Below, piece after piece: positions 54,362 to 64,000 of a stretch of 64,000 bases of DNA. The position numbers were made by a program, and so were the translations under genes. The notes under the pieces were generated by a model. That model had not been told where the DNA came from, made no database searches, and worked only from the letters and a program-made list of their open reading frames with translations. How positions within the stretch are numbered: the first letter of the stretch is position 1; every line of letters starts with the position of its first letter. The DNA is from Agelas oroides (taxonomy: Eukaryota > Porifera > Demospongiae > Agelasida > Agelasidae), in assembly GCA_949130485.1 (NCBI GenBank), contig OX422202.1:4619292-4683291 (forward strand). The letters are read 5' to 3'.

Positions 54362-55479
54362 ATTTTGATGCAATCTAGCTATTGCTTAAGAGCATTCAAT
54401 CACTGTGTAGCATTCCGCATGCTAGGTGTTTCAGGACACTGTGGGGGTTATAAATGCCTTAGTAGCATGCCGAATGTGTGCTGTGCAGGCCATCATTGAT
54501 TCAGCCATAAATTTGGTAATGATAATTACTTCCTGTTCTCCAGCAGAGTGTGCCTGAAAGACCAGTTGAGTATATTCACCACACAGGCCTTGTTGGAGTT
54601 ACCAAAAGTTGCCAGAAATTCCCATGGTAACTCTTTTATCCCTGGACTGAGCCCTCTAGCCGGAATTCTGCTCAATCATTATTGTTGTCTCACTGCAACC
54701 TGTGTTCACCTGTTTACTGTTGATTTGTATCCAATTACATGTAAACATGATATATCAACCAAAATGAGTTGTGTGTGAACTTGACAGATTGAACAATATA
54801 TGCACGTACACCATAAAAGCAGTATTTGATACCTATGTTTTTGGAACATGCGCTGAACTGTTATGCCACAGTGGACACTGATTTTTATGGTCTAGTTTTA
54901 TGAAATATACCCAGTCAGATGACAGCATGCCTTTGGAATAGTTCCAGTAGGTGGCTACGGCAAATGTTCCAGCTTTGTTGGCACAGACCCGGAATATCAC
55001 TCTGCAGCTGCAGTATCTTTGCTCCTAAAGCTGAAATAAGTCCTAAACTTGCTACACATGAAGGCCTACTTATGCATTGCATGTCCTTCTATTTTTATGC
55101 TATTTCTGTATTGGCTTCCTGAGTTACAGCGGTTAAAATATTCATGCAGCTTCCGTGCATTTTCGCGCACCTCCGTATATTATTGCACACGTACGCACGC
55201 CGCGTTGTAAATAAATTTGTACGGGCAGGTATTGGCGTTACGTACGCTGGCGATTCGACTGAGTGTGGGGCTCGCTCAGGCTCGCCCCAATCATGTTTCT
55301 CTCAAGTGTACATGTAACCATAACCCTAGAACTCGAAGCAGCATTGACAGTCTAATAGTGGTTCCAAGCATGTGAAGGGCTAACCATTCTCCGTACCACA
55401 TTTTACGTTTTTTAAGTCTTTTGTTTTGTGTAACCCCGATACAAAAGCCCTGGTAGGCATGGTCAAACTACTACTTATC

Positions 55480-55872
55480 TTACAAAGTCCGCTTACTTAG
55501 ACAAGCTGCCCAATAATCCGCGCACTCCCTCATCGCCGGGCCATCGAAGATCCTGCGGAGGCTTCCGTTTCCCTCCTCCTCAAAAGTCTCGACAACTGGT
55601 TTGCACCGAACAAATTGTTGGAGACTCTTCAGGTCTTGTACGGCGCTGAAATACATCGAATTCTTGGGCTTAGATTGGCCCTGCTTAGGCTTGGATGGCG
55701 CCGACTTGGGTGGCGCCGACTTGGGTGGCGCCGACCTGGGTGGCGCCGACTTGGGTGGCGCCGACTTGGGTAAGGACGACTTGAGCGGCACTGCCACTGT
55801 GGGTCGCAATCCCGGTATCATGTGTCGATTGGAGCCAAAGGGGGACATGTACAATATTTCTCGAGTAGCCAT
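55480..55872 (-). CDS. Pro/Ser/Lys repeat ORF, 130 residues
   Basis: The ORF begins MATREILYMSPFGSN and has a PPKSA repeat (six units, residues 36-62, a 15-bp DNA repeat). It then has a well-composed tail with VQDLKSLQQFVRCKPVVETF, IFDGPAMRECADYWAACL. A GTAAGA donor overlaps the stop, so it may be the first exon of a longer gene. The linker-plus-domain layout looks genuine. Domain not recognised. Confidence 0.5.
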   Translation of the reverse strand: MATREILYMSPFGSNRHMIPGLRPTVAVPLKSSLPKSAPPKSAPPRSAPPKSAPPKSAPSKPKQGQSKPKNSMYFSAVQDLKSLQQFVRCKPVVETFEEEGNGSLRRIFDGPAMRECADYWAACLSKRTL

Positions 55873-55904
55873 GGGCCAGGAAAGACAATCCTGTTGCTGT
55901 CAAC

Positions 55905-56045
55905 CGTGAGTCTTGTCACACGTCCGCGAGTCAGCAAGCCTGTTGTCACACGTCCGATCCGCGAGTCAGCAAGCCTGTTGTCACACGTCCGATCCGCGAG
56001 TCAGCAAGCCTGTTGTCATACGTCCGCGAGTCAGTTTTAAAGCCT
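55905..56045. repeat. 30- to 35-bp minisatellite, four units
   Basis: The unit is GTCACACGTCCG(ATCCG)CGAG then TCAGCAAGCCTGTT. It lies just upstream of the 55872 ATG, in the probable promoter. Confidence 0.9.
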
Positions 56046-56129
56046 GTTGTCAACCGTGACAGGAAGCCGAGCAGGCGCGCGCCGCCAATTACACTTAGAT
56101 CACGTGATACAGATGGGGCGTATAGATAT

Positions 56130-56183
56130 TAGTCTCGTGCCCAGACCCCACCAGCGAGAGGGCGGGGTCTGGGCACGAGACTA
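56130..56183. mobile_element. Mutator-like mini-MITE, only 54 bp
   Basis: TAGTCTCGTGCCCAGACCCC and its complement are separated by 14 bases. The flanks TATAGATAT and TATAGAAAG agree at 7 of 9 bases. Confidence 0.75.
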
Positions 56184-56186
56184 TAT

Positions 56187-57013
56187 AGAAAGTCACAAAA
56201 AAGTTTTCTGAATGAAAACAAGTGCATGTAGGGATGGAACCCTCAAAAACCAACCAAACTAGATGGGAATGACACCACAACAATTTCACACCATCCCTAC
56301 ATCTTGTGCCATTTTGCCAACTATGCTTTGTGTTTGTTAGTTGTGTTCATAGGAGGGTTGTGGAAGGCAGTGGGATGGGTAGTGCTGGGTATGGAGTGCA
56401 TGTTGATGTGCATGGGGGGTGAGTTATGTTGTGGGTGGCTGTGATGTAGTTGCTATGCTGAGAATGGCAGGTATGGTCTGTCTTGAATTAGTCTTGCAAG
56501 CCAGACCCTTTCTGCGCAGCACCGATCGCTTTCAGTATGCGGCACACAGAGGGAAGAAGTTTGATGTTTGGATTTACAATTTCACTTCAAAGCATTTATG
56601 ACGATTCTTAGTGCCTTCCTCTGCGTGCCGATACTGAAAGCGATCTGCACTGTGGAACGGAAAGGGTCTGGCTTGTGAGACTAGTCTTGAATGCAGAAAC
56701 TGTCGAGTGCATGAGCTGGGTCTGTTGGAGTAAGTTATGTTGTGAAATTTTATTGCTGCTGAACATGGCAGATATGGATTGTCTTTATGTAAAAGGCTGT
56801 GGAATGAGCAGCGCTAACTACAGCTAGTATTCATTTAGTGGGTGTGAATAGGCTAGAGAGTTTACTGGTGTGCATAGTTGGCAAAATGGCACAAGATGTA
56901 GGGATGGTGTGAAATTGTTGTGGTGTCATTCCCATCTAGTTTGGTTGGTTTTTGAGGGTTCCATCCCTACATGCACTTGTTTTCATTCAGAAAACTTTTT
57001 TGTGACTTGTTCC
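56187..57013. mobile_element. Element with about 135-bp inverted ends
   Basis: Arms 56190-56325 and 56873-57010 are nearly perfect complements: AAGTCACAAAAAAGTTTTCT, GTAGGGATGGAACCCTCAAA and onward to TTTGCCAACTA. The near-identity implies recent activity or gene conversion. A related lone end is at 24456-24490. A 195-bp MITE sits inside. Confidence 0.85.
56489..56683. mobile_element. Mutator-like MITE, 195 bp
   Basis: The ends are TAGTCTTGCAAGCCAGACCC and its complement, with a perfect 9-bp duplication GTCTTGAAT (56480-56488, 56684-56692). A worn relative lies at 57135-57190. Confidence 0.9.
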
Positions 57014-57189
57014 TGCTCTTTTTTTTTTTTTTTGTATTGCTTTTTAGGAATGGTAAGAGAGAAGTGACATGGGAGGGTAGGCCGAGGGGAAGATGCATGG
57101 TGTGTACAGTATGATAGTAGAAAGAGCTAAGAATTGTCATAAATTCAAACGCTTTGAAGTGAAATCGTCAATCCAAACATCAAACTTCG

Positions 57190-57789
57190 GGGGGTTTAGA
57201 AGTACAGTCCAAGCAAAGCCTCATAAAAACCAAGTGAAAAGCAGATGAGTTTAATAAGGCTTTGCATGCAAGCTTATAAATCCTGTGCTCATTTCACGTG
57301 GACTACTAATGGGTTCACCGAAAAACCCTCCATAGACTGTCACCAGAGTATTGAGTCGTAAGACCCCATTACAGAACTGTTTGATGCATGGTGAGTGGCT
57401 ATAGTCTAAATGGGTTTGAAACGAACGCATAGGGGTCTGTGGAGCTGAACAACCGCCAGTTCTGTGGCCACCTCTAGTGCAGAAGTTTGGAATGAAGCCA
57501 TGCACTGTTGACTCGGTGCTACTAGAGTTTGAGTATACCAAGCTACCAATAGGCTGCCACTTGCTTCGTTGGAGGAATATGAAGACTCGGGGACAACACA
57601 AAAGGAGGATGTTAAGAAGACACCAGCCAAAGTGCTACCATCAACTCGCAGTAAACATTGTATGTGTACTATATGCATGTAAATGACTATAACAAGCAAA
57701 TTTGAAATGTGAAAGTTGACAATAAAACTTGAAATTGAATATCAGTGGCTAGTGTTCTAAGTCATATGAAGTACTTGATGGTTAAAACA
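57190..57789. other. No clear gene; poly(A) signal on plus strand
   Basis: An AATAAA lies at 57720. ORFs on both strands here have no recognisable domain. Confidence 0.4.
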
Positions 57790-58269
57790 CTAGCTGGCAT
57801 AGTACCGTCTATACCACTTGAGCTTGGCTTTTGCAGCCTTCAAATTAGTCATACGAGCTGCTGCCCTTTTTTTGTCAGGGTTCCTCCAATAACTACTACG
57901 GGAGGATATGTGGGAAGCTGCCCTTCCTTTCTCAGGGTCCTCCCAATAGCGGGTATGGGAGGATATGCGGGAAGCTGCCCTTCCTTTCTCAGGGTCCTCC
58001 CAATAACGGGTATGGGAGGACGCCCTTTTCGTCTCAGGGTCCTTCCAATAACAGGCATGGGAGGACGCCCTTTTCGTCTCAGGGTCCTTCCAATAACAGG
58101 CATGGGAGGACGCCCTTTTCGTCTCAGGGTCCTTCCAATAACAGGCATGGGAGGACGCCCTTTTCGTCTCAGGGTCCTTCCAATAACAGGCATAGGAGGA
58201 CGCTTGCCTTTTTTTCCCCTTTGTTTCGCAGGTAGTTCTGCTTGTCCTGCGCTCGTTTCTTGCGGACAT
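57790..58269 (-). CDS. Tandem YWKDPETKRA repeat protein
   Basis: I start at MSARNERRTSRTTCETKGKK, the second ATG of the frame, since the 13 codons before it look uncoded. Then come five units of SSHACYWKDPETKRA (45-bp DNA repeat, 58005-58215), two SSHTRYWEDPEKGRAA units, one SSRSSYWRNPDKKRAA unit, and a basic tail KAAKAKLKWYRRYY. The protein is about 159 residues, very basic and highly regular. From memory, similar Y-DPEKKRAASR repeats occur in many predicted proteins of sponges and cnidarians, often with transposon-like domains. The identical units towards the N-terminal side suggest recent expansion. Function unknown; binding of nucleic acid is a guess from the charge. Confidence 0.7.
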   Translation of the reverse strand: MSARNERRTSRTTCETKGKKRQASSYACYWKDPETKRASSHACYWKDPETKRASSHACYWKDPETKRASSHACYWKDPETKRASSHTRYWEDPEKGRAASRISSHTRYWEDPEKGRAASHISSRSSYWRNPDKKRAAARMTNLKAAKAKLKWYRRYYAS

Positions 58270-58319
58270 TATGCATATTGCGTTCGATGTAAAGTGCAGC
58301 ACAACCACGTCAACTGATC

Positions 58320-59740
58320 CACGAAATCAGATTTGCAAACTCCAACACTCAATTCTCACCTCTGTACTACGAAGTACTGAACCACGTGCTCAGTTGAACC
58401 CTGGTGACGTAATTATGAGTAATATTTAATTCGAGCAAAATGGCGTGTAGCAGCTAGCGTAAGTGTGAGATTACCTGAGAATGGCCGACAAGTTTGAGTT
58501 CTTTCTTTTAGACCGATAAGTGGCAGGTACAATACCTAGTGATTTGTCCTGTTGTTTTGCGTTTGAATCGTTGTAAAAGCTCCAGCCGTTGTCGTGCTAT
58601 CGTGGTGAGAAAAAGAAGTCAGAAGATAGACGATTTGCCTTTTTTAGCGACTTGATGTCAGGTATACTTAGCGATGCTTTCCAGCAAATTTAACGATCCT
58701 GTTGCCCATGGAAGCACTCGATAATGTCTGATATGGCTCATGGAGGCCGTTGACTTATCTAACGCGGACATTTCGAGCGTGTCATTTGTGCACTTTGAAT
58801 GTGGCCGCCATTTTTTTTCGGGGTCATCCCTACATATGGCGTACTACCGTACGCCATGATATAGGCCAGCGTTTCTGCTACCAGCTAAGCCTGCCAACCT
58901 GTTAATCTTCAGCATATGTAGTAGAGCCGTCTAAAAGTGCCAGCAATATAGTTAATCTGGATTATATTGTATCTCTCGTGAATTTCCTTCAGAATACTTG
59001 TGAAGTTGTATTATTCCTATTATAATGATTGACATAACAGGTTAGTACAGCCACACCCTTCACAAAGAGAGGAAGAGTCTTGTCACACTACAACTAATGA
59101 GTTGTCACTGAAAAACTATTGTACTGCACAACTAAACCTGTCTTGGCTATCATGCATGTCTAGAATGCAAGAACAGGCGGCTAGAGTAAGAGCATGTAAC
59201 TACATAAAATTCGAACCCGGGCGGAATTTACCACCCTGCGCACACTGCGTACACGTGCACGTTGACATTATCCATTATGCAATGTTGCTAAGCACGCACG
59301 TGACCAGTTATTTTCAGTATGGTTCAATAATTTTGCCTGGACTACGGGCTTCTATTGGAGTTGCACGCTCTTACTCTAGCTGCCCGTTCTTATGCACTCT
59401 TGTGCACGTCAAATGAGTACCATCTACAAAAAGCACAATTGGTTATGGAAAATTTCTGCTGTGGCAGTGACTTGATAGTTGCAGTTGGACCAGATTCCTC
59501 CCCATTTTGTGAAGGTTGATTTCTATGCATGTGAACATGAAACGAATCAGAATTCTGGCATGCCAGGGACTAAAGCCAAGACTAGTAGTGGTGTTTGGGG
59601 CCCCAAAATGGCCTCAGGAGCCATCTTAGAGCATCAAATTCGTGTGGGAGCAGGCCCGTAGCCAGCATTTTTAGAAGGGGGTTTACATGGGTGTCAGATT
59701 TGTATGCATGCATGCATACGCATACAAGACTAGGGGGGTC
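58320..59740. other. No clear gene
   Basis: Contains several short GT-flanked plus-strand candidates (58440-58670) that could be untranslated exons. A weak palindrome lies at 59160-59400 (GGCTAGAGTAAGAGCATG against its counterpart). Confidence 0.4.
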
Positions 59741-59752
59741 TGGGGGCATGCT

Positions 59753-59975
59753 CCACGCTACGCTACCGAAAGAAAGTCATGTACTGGTGTTCATGAAAGT
59801 CATTCAACCGCTGCTGTTCAAAGACTCGAGAGTGTTGCAGTCTGTCACTTAGTGTCTACCCCATTCAATATATCAAAATTAATAAGTGGCAATGCAATAA
59901 TAAAACTCAACACTGTACTATAAAGTAGGAGCATACACACAAAGCAAAGGATAGAGTCAGTATCAACTGACTTGC
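59753..59975. repeat. Long direct repeat, copy 1
   Basis: From ACGCTACCGAAAGAAAGTCA through AAGACTCGAGAGTGTTGCAG to ATAGAGTCAGTATC(A/G)ACTG it repeats at 62653-62887 in the same orientation with few differences. The following TGCTCCCCCAGAA belongs to the 20553-type repeat. Confidence 0.9.
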
Positions 59976-60045
59976 ATGCTCCCCCAGAATTTTTTTTTTG
60001 AAATTACATGCTCTGAGATCGCTTCTGAGGCCATTTTGGGATGGA

Positions 60046-61244
60046 AGCAGAGTCGTAGTAGCCAAATGGCTCGTGGAGTATTGCATCCATTTTTGCCTAA
60101 CCATGTATGCATTTGCTAAGCCAGCCTACTTCGAATTTCCACGAGAGAAGGTACTAAGTCTAATGTTGTCTAGAGTGCCTGAACTTGCGATTTATTTACG
60201 CATGTCATTTCATCTCAGCAGTGTTACGCGCTTTCCGCACTGGCACAAACTTGCACAGCTCCAACTCGTTCTCAACAGCAGTGAGCCTAGTGCACCACTT
60301 TCAAACAGTAGGACACTTATCTTGTGGAGGTCAAAAGGGGGGTTCGAGCGAAACCCCTTCAAAACCCCCCTGCCTACTGGCCTGGGGAGTATGCCCCTAG
60401 CTTATTCATTTGATTCTCAGAGATTCAAGTTAAAGTAAAGGTCAAATAGCTGTGACAGTCTATAGTCATTTAGCTACCATAAGACTGATGATCAGCTAAG
60501 AAACCATTTTGAAAGGAAACAGCAAAACAGTGCATACTCAAACGATCACATTGCTAGGTAATGCGTAGATCAGTTTGATTGTACTCGGTACAGTATATCA
60601 TACACAATCAAGCACCTCCTAGGAGAATAAAAGAGCAAAATTTTTTCACTGCCTCAAGGTGCAATTAATGGACAACTTCCCTGCCACCCTCCTTAACAGA
60701 AAAACTCTCAAACACACACACACACACACAGACAGACAGCAGTCTCACATCAGATAGCATGATAGAGTCAATTACTGGGTACATTATCACCAATTAGCAC
60801 CCGCAAGAATGTTACTCATGTACAGTGTGTTGCAGGTAGTAACAGGACAAGGTTGTAGCCATGGACACCACAGTGTGTGCGGGTAAGGTCGTAGCTGAAC
60901 TTGAAGAAATGATGCTATTATACAAAGCCAGAGGAGGTTGGAACGTATCATGTGATCTTACATGTGGTCAAGTTTACTATAGTCATATCGATTGTCAAGA
61001 CTAGGTAAATCTGGCCAGAGAAAGTTCTCACCTAAACATTCTCAACAATTGAAGACCCGTACCCGACAGTCCACCCTTCAATTTTGGAAAGACAGCGCAA
61101 GTGTACACACAGAGCATGACAGAGCTCCCCACACTCCAAGAGCACCACAAGATTCCAAGTACTTGCAGTATATGTCCACAACCTAAATATGTTTGAGTTG
61201 GTACCAGTTTGCCTACTCCCATTTCGCTGCTGTGCTGCGCTGAC
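60046..61244. other. No clear gene
   Basis: ORFs without domain. A short CA repeat lies at 60712-60732. Confidence 0.4.
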
Positions 61245-61270
61245 TTACAAACTACAAACACTAACATTCC

Positions 61271-61348
61271 TAGTCTCATTTCCTGACCAAACTTTAGCCG
61301 CGCTCCCCAGCCCAACCCACACAAAAATTTGGTTTGGGAATGGGACTA
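61271..61348. mobile_element. Mini-MITE, 78 bp
   Basis: TAGTCTCATTTCCTGACCAA and TTGGTTTGGGAATGGGACTA face each other. The flanks TAACATTCC and CAAAATTCC agree at 7 of 9 bases. It lies in the possible 3' end of the next gene. Confidence 0.65.
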
Positions 61349-61477
61349 CAAAATTCCAGCTGTGACAGCAGTCATGCGACAGTTGCTTATGTTCCAACCT
61401 CCACTGATACAAAGCTACTCTGTGCATAATCCACCATACACTAGCATTGATATTGAAGCTAAAGCTGGTTGGTAGGT
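61349..61477 (-). CDS. Putative membrane protein, third exon
   Basis: After acceptor CACGTTTACAG the frame reads LPTSFSFNINASVWWIMHRV, then ALYQWRLEHKQL. The single base left by the preceding exon fits. The true 3' end is not determined, since the frame runs on into the mini-MITE. Confidence 0.35.
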
Positions 61478-61518
61478 CTGTAAACGTGTGATGAGTAAAG
61501 GGCAAGCTAAGTACTTAC

Positions 61519-61629
61519 GGTCAGGAAGCCCAGTACATAGATAATTGCATGGCCAATGAACCAATCCCTCCAAAATTCCTAGGTTTTGCCCATAATTCCC
61601 TCCTTTTGAGGGTACACCGTACTGAGGAT
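61519..61629 (-). CDS. Putative membrane protein, second exon
   Basis: The exon has strong signals at both ends (acceptor CGTTTCCAG, donor GTAAGT). It encodes DPQYGVPSKGGNYGQNLGIL, then EGLVHWPCNYLCTGLP. Length 111 bases; phases 1/1 match both neighbours. Two Cys and no hydrophobic span suggest a part outside the cell or in the lumen. Another frame of the same DNA reads FWRDWFIGHAIIYVLGFL, which looks like a membrane span, so the frame choice is not certain. Confidence 0.45.
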
Positions 61630-62056
61630 CTGGAAACGTACAAATATACTTTAATTGACCCGTTAATTGTTTCTGGAAATAAAGGGTAGGGTATTGGGTC
61701 AGGCAGGGGTATGTTTCCAGGAACACAATTGGGAGGGTATGGGGCGAGGTATAGTTAATACCCCCGATTAGTTGCTGGAACAAGATTACTCCACATGGTC
61801 CTGGTGAAAGGTAAGAACTTGTTCATTTGGATGCTGCCAGGCAAGCTCTCGATTGTCAGGTATGACATGTTGTAATGCTTCCCAAGCAGTCACTAATGAG
61901 TTTCAAGCAAGAATGGTTTCAAGGGCAGCCAGATTTCACCCGCCCTAGCTATATATGGCATATATTGGCACATGGGTCCGTTTAATACCCAGGCTCCTCC
62001 CGGTACGAGCTAGGCTATCCGTTTAATCCTCCCACACACTATGGCAACCTGGCTAC

Positions 62057-62161
62057 CTTGGGGGTAGATAGAGTAGTATGCCAGAATAGTGAGAAGGACC
62101 CCAACGTAGATGGTGCCACTGGTAGCCAGCCACACCCACCACCTCTCTTCCCCTTGGATCA
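62057..62161 (-). CDS. Putative membrane protein, exon with TM span
   Basis: The exon encodes IQGEERWWVWLATSGTIYVG, then VLLTILAYYSIYPQ, with one clear hydrophobic span of about 20 residues. The donor is AAG|GTAGCC and the acceptor CTGTATAAG. Length 105 fits phases 1/1. A possible first exon upstream is MDVELYYTSLDRL (about 62495 down to 62455, donor GTATTT), which would give a short cytoplasmic tail. No family recognised. Confidence 0.4.
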
Positions 62162-62381
62162 CTTATACAGATCCAAGAGGTCAAACATGGTTGATCTTTG
62201 TGTGTTAGGTTGCTAATGAAGATACCCTTCGAGGGGCCCTAATTAGGTTCCTGGCACATGACCATACCTAACCCTAGTTGCCGAGCGCAGCGAGGCTTGG
62301 TAATCGTGACGTAGCGCCTGTAGCCACATTGCAGTCTCGGCCCCGAGAACGTCATGTGTATGTCACGGTTTTGGCCCCTGC

Positions 62382-62400
62382 CCCCCCCCCCCCCCCCCCC
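62382..62400. repeat. Poly-C run
   Basis: About 19 C in a row; length uncertain. Confidence 0.9.
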
Positions 62401-62652
62401 GGCAAGTTTGGCACATGTGATCTTCATCTTCATCTGTTACTGGGTGTGAGTAAATACGTAAGCGATCGAGCGAGGTATAGTATAGCTCAACGTCCATCGC
62501 TCTTGAAGCCAGATGGCGATAGCAAGCAAACAAGTTCGTAGTGAACATCCAGTCAAGCTTCTATTGGTCGGTTAATGGTATTGAGCGAGCTCCGCGTAGC
62601 AATCTAGCTCGACTTCAGCGATCAGCAGTTTCTGGACTCTATTTGTGGGGAT

Positions 62653-62887
62653 TCACGCTACCGAAAGAAAGTCATGCACTGTTCAGGAAGGTCATTCAAC
62701 CGCTGCTGTTCAAAGACTCGAGAGTGTTGCAGTCTGTCACTTAGTGTCTACCCCATTCAATATATCAAAATTAATAAGTGGCAATGCAAAGAAAGTGAAA
62801 TAAATGAATATAGAACTCAACACTGTACTATAAAGTAGGAGCATACACACAAAGCAAAGGATAGAGTCAGTATCGACTGACTTGCAC
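62653..62887. repeat. Long direct repeat, copy 2
   Basis: Second copy of 59753-59975, with a small insertion (AAGAAAGTGAAATAAATGAA region near 62790). Confidence 0.9.
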
Positions 62888-64000
62888 AATGACATTTACA
62901 TTTGCTACTTATATTTGGTAATTTCATTCCTACATATCATTCACTGCATGTTTGTGGTCGCCAGAATCTGCTTTGCACGAGGCTTGCTGCATGTCATGTA
63001 CCCCTAGTAGTAGTGAACTATGACATTAGGGCCCCTGGAGGGTACTCTCATTACCAGCAAAGGTCAACCAGACCTCCTTGGACATACATGTAGATCTATT
63101 TGCACAATCCCCAAAGTGCACAGCTGTTCAACACATAAGGTGCTATGTACACAAAAGGGTTGCACTTCTGAGATCCAAAGACAGTGCAAATGGTGTAATA
63201 GGTGATGATAGTATAATTAACCTCATTCACACATGTAACATCATTCACACATCACCTGACTGCCTGTAACAAAGTCTACATGTACCACAAACAACCCACA
63301 CAGTGCCACATTCTTTGGGTGGGATCAAGCAGCTGCACTAGCTGTGATTGTTTGTCCAATCAAAGATTGAATGTCCATGTATACATGCCCCTTACAATAC
63401 CTCAGCCAAGAGTGAGAGTGAAAGGCCGAGGTTGGTTTGCCTGCCTCTGTGTTTATAGTAACCATTTGACATCACTCGCTGTGATGAGGTGAAATTTTGC
63501 AGTTTGGCTCACAAGAAATCCTCACAAAATTAACAACCACAACTGATATGTCAGAATCACACAATGTGCAGAGAAGATACCCCACTCACTCGAGCATTGC
63601 TAAGCATAAAAGGAGAGTGTCTGGTGACATTCGGCTGTTTCCGTGCATTCCCATTGATTTTATGTGAGTCAGAGACTCAACAGGAAATATACAAACATGG
63701 CTATGGAAACAGAACAACTTTTTTGGACAGGTAGAGAAGGAAGCAGATTTTATGGTGGGACATATATGAGAAGGCTAGGCTTGATATAATGTACTAGCTA
63801 ACATTCAGCTTATTTACTTGCTGAGGTAATTGATTTGGGCATAGGGTAAAGCAGGAAATGGAAATGAAATGAAAACTGGAAACGGAAAACAGAAATGGAA
63901 ACACAACCTCTTAGCCTAGCCTCGTTCCCAGGCCTAGTATAATGTGTGATTGTTTGGTATTTCTCACTTGGGTGTGCAAGTCATTATGTTCTCATTCTAT
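62888..64000. other. No clear gene; element start at the end
   Basis: No convincing exon. At 63917 a TAGCCTCGTTCCCAGGCCTAG terminus of the Mutator-like family appears, preceded by GGAAATGGAAATGAAATGAA sequence like that inside the 25116 element. Confidence 0.5.

Larger units (their letters stand above)
52796..55405. repeat. 2.6-kb region with nested inverted repeats
   Basis: The outer arms are 52796-52931 and 55300-55405, about 110 bases each (GTGGTACGGAGAATGGTTAG...). The middle pair is GGGGCGAGCCTGAGCGAGC (from 53195, and inverted at 55268-55289). The inner pair is CAGTCGAATCGCCAGCGT (53767, inverted at 55245). All three pairs nest in the same order, as in a fold-back transposon or an inverted duplication. 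A small gene lies at its heart (53954-54361). Confidence 0.7.

Overview
The window is eukaryotic and almost certainly from a marine invertebrate animal. The signs are intron-split genes with GT-AG boundaries, a run of spectrin-repeat exons of spectraplakin (dystonin/MACF) type, TTAGGG-type repeats, a Penelope-like retroelement carrying a hammerhead ribozyme, NRF1-type promoter palindromes, and dense small DNA transposons. The repeat style and the 15-residue Tyr-Trp repeat protein made me think of a sponge or another early-branching animal. That is an impression, not a proof.

Layout. 1-1.8 kb: Penelope-like element (reverse transcriptase, then a hammerhead ribozyme). 2-12 kb: miniature elements, a SINE, a TA-flanked element and a LINE-derived endonuclease/zinc-finger ORF. 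12.2-14.5 kb: a four-exon minus-strand gene whose promoter and first exon are tandemly duplicated. 15-24 kb: four TTAA-flanked elements, a second broken Penelope copy hit by an R2/NeSL-type LINE, and a TA-flanked element carrying a HIRAN-like gene. 25-32 kb: a 1.3-kb miniature element, then a fossil Gypsy LTR element (27.4-31.7 kb, minus strand) with younger elements inside it and a telomere-repeat tract next to a perfect hairpin. 32-34 kb: a head-to-head SINE pair and a LINE tail. 34.3-40.7 kb: plus-strand spectraplakin exons whose splice sites sit in GT/CA microsatellites and CT tracts. 44.4-51.3 kb: a minus-strand gene for a PD-(D/E)XK nuclease-like protein, its introns built mostly of nested transposons. 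51.9-57 kb: more nested miniature elements and a small plus-strand zinc-knuckle gene. 57.8-58.3 kb: a minus-strand tandem-repeat protein. 61.4-62.2 kb: a probable minus-strand membrane-protein gene.

The strongest pattern is a swarm of at least ten elements, 54 to 1289 bp long, with termini close to TAG(C/T)CTCGT-CCCAG. Most are flanked by 8-10 bp target duplications, usually a perfect 9 bp, as Mutator-like elements make. Several are nested in one another. The host genes were recovered by chaining exons whose splice sites and codon phases agree. They are inferences without transcript data.
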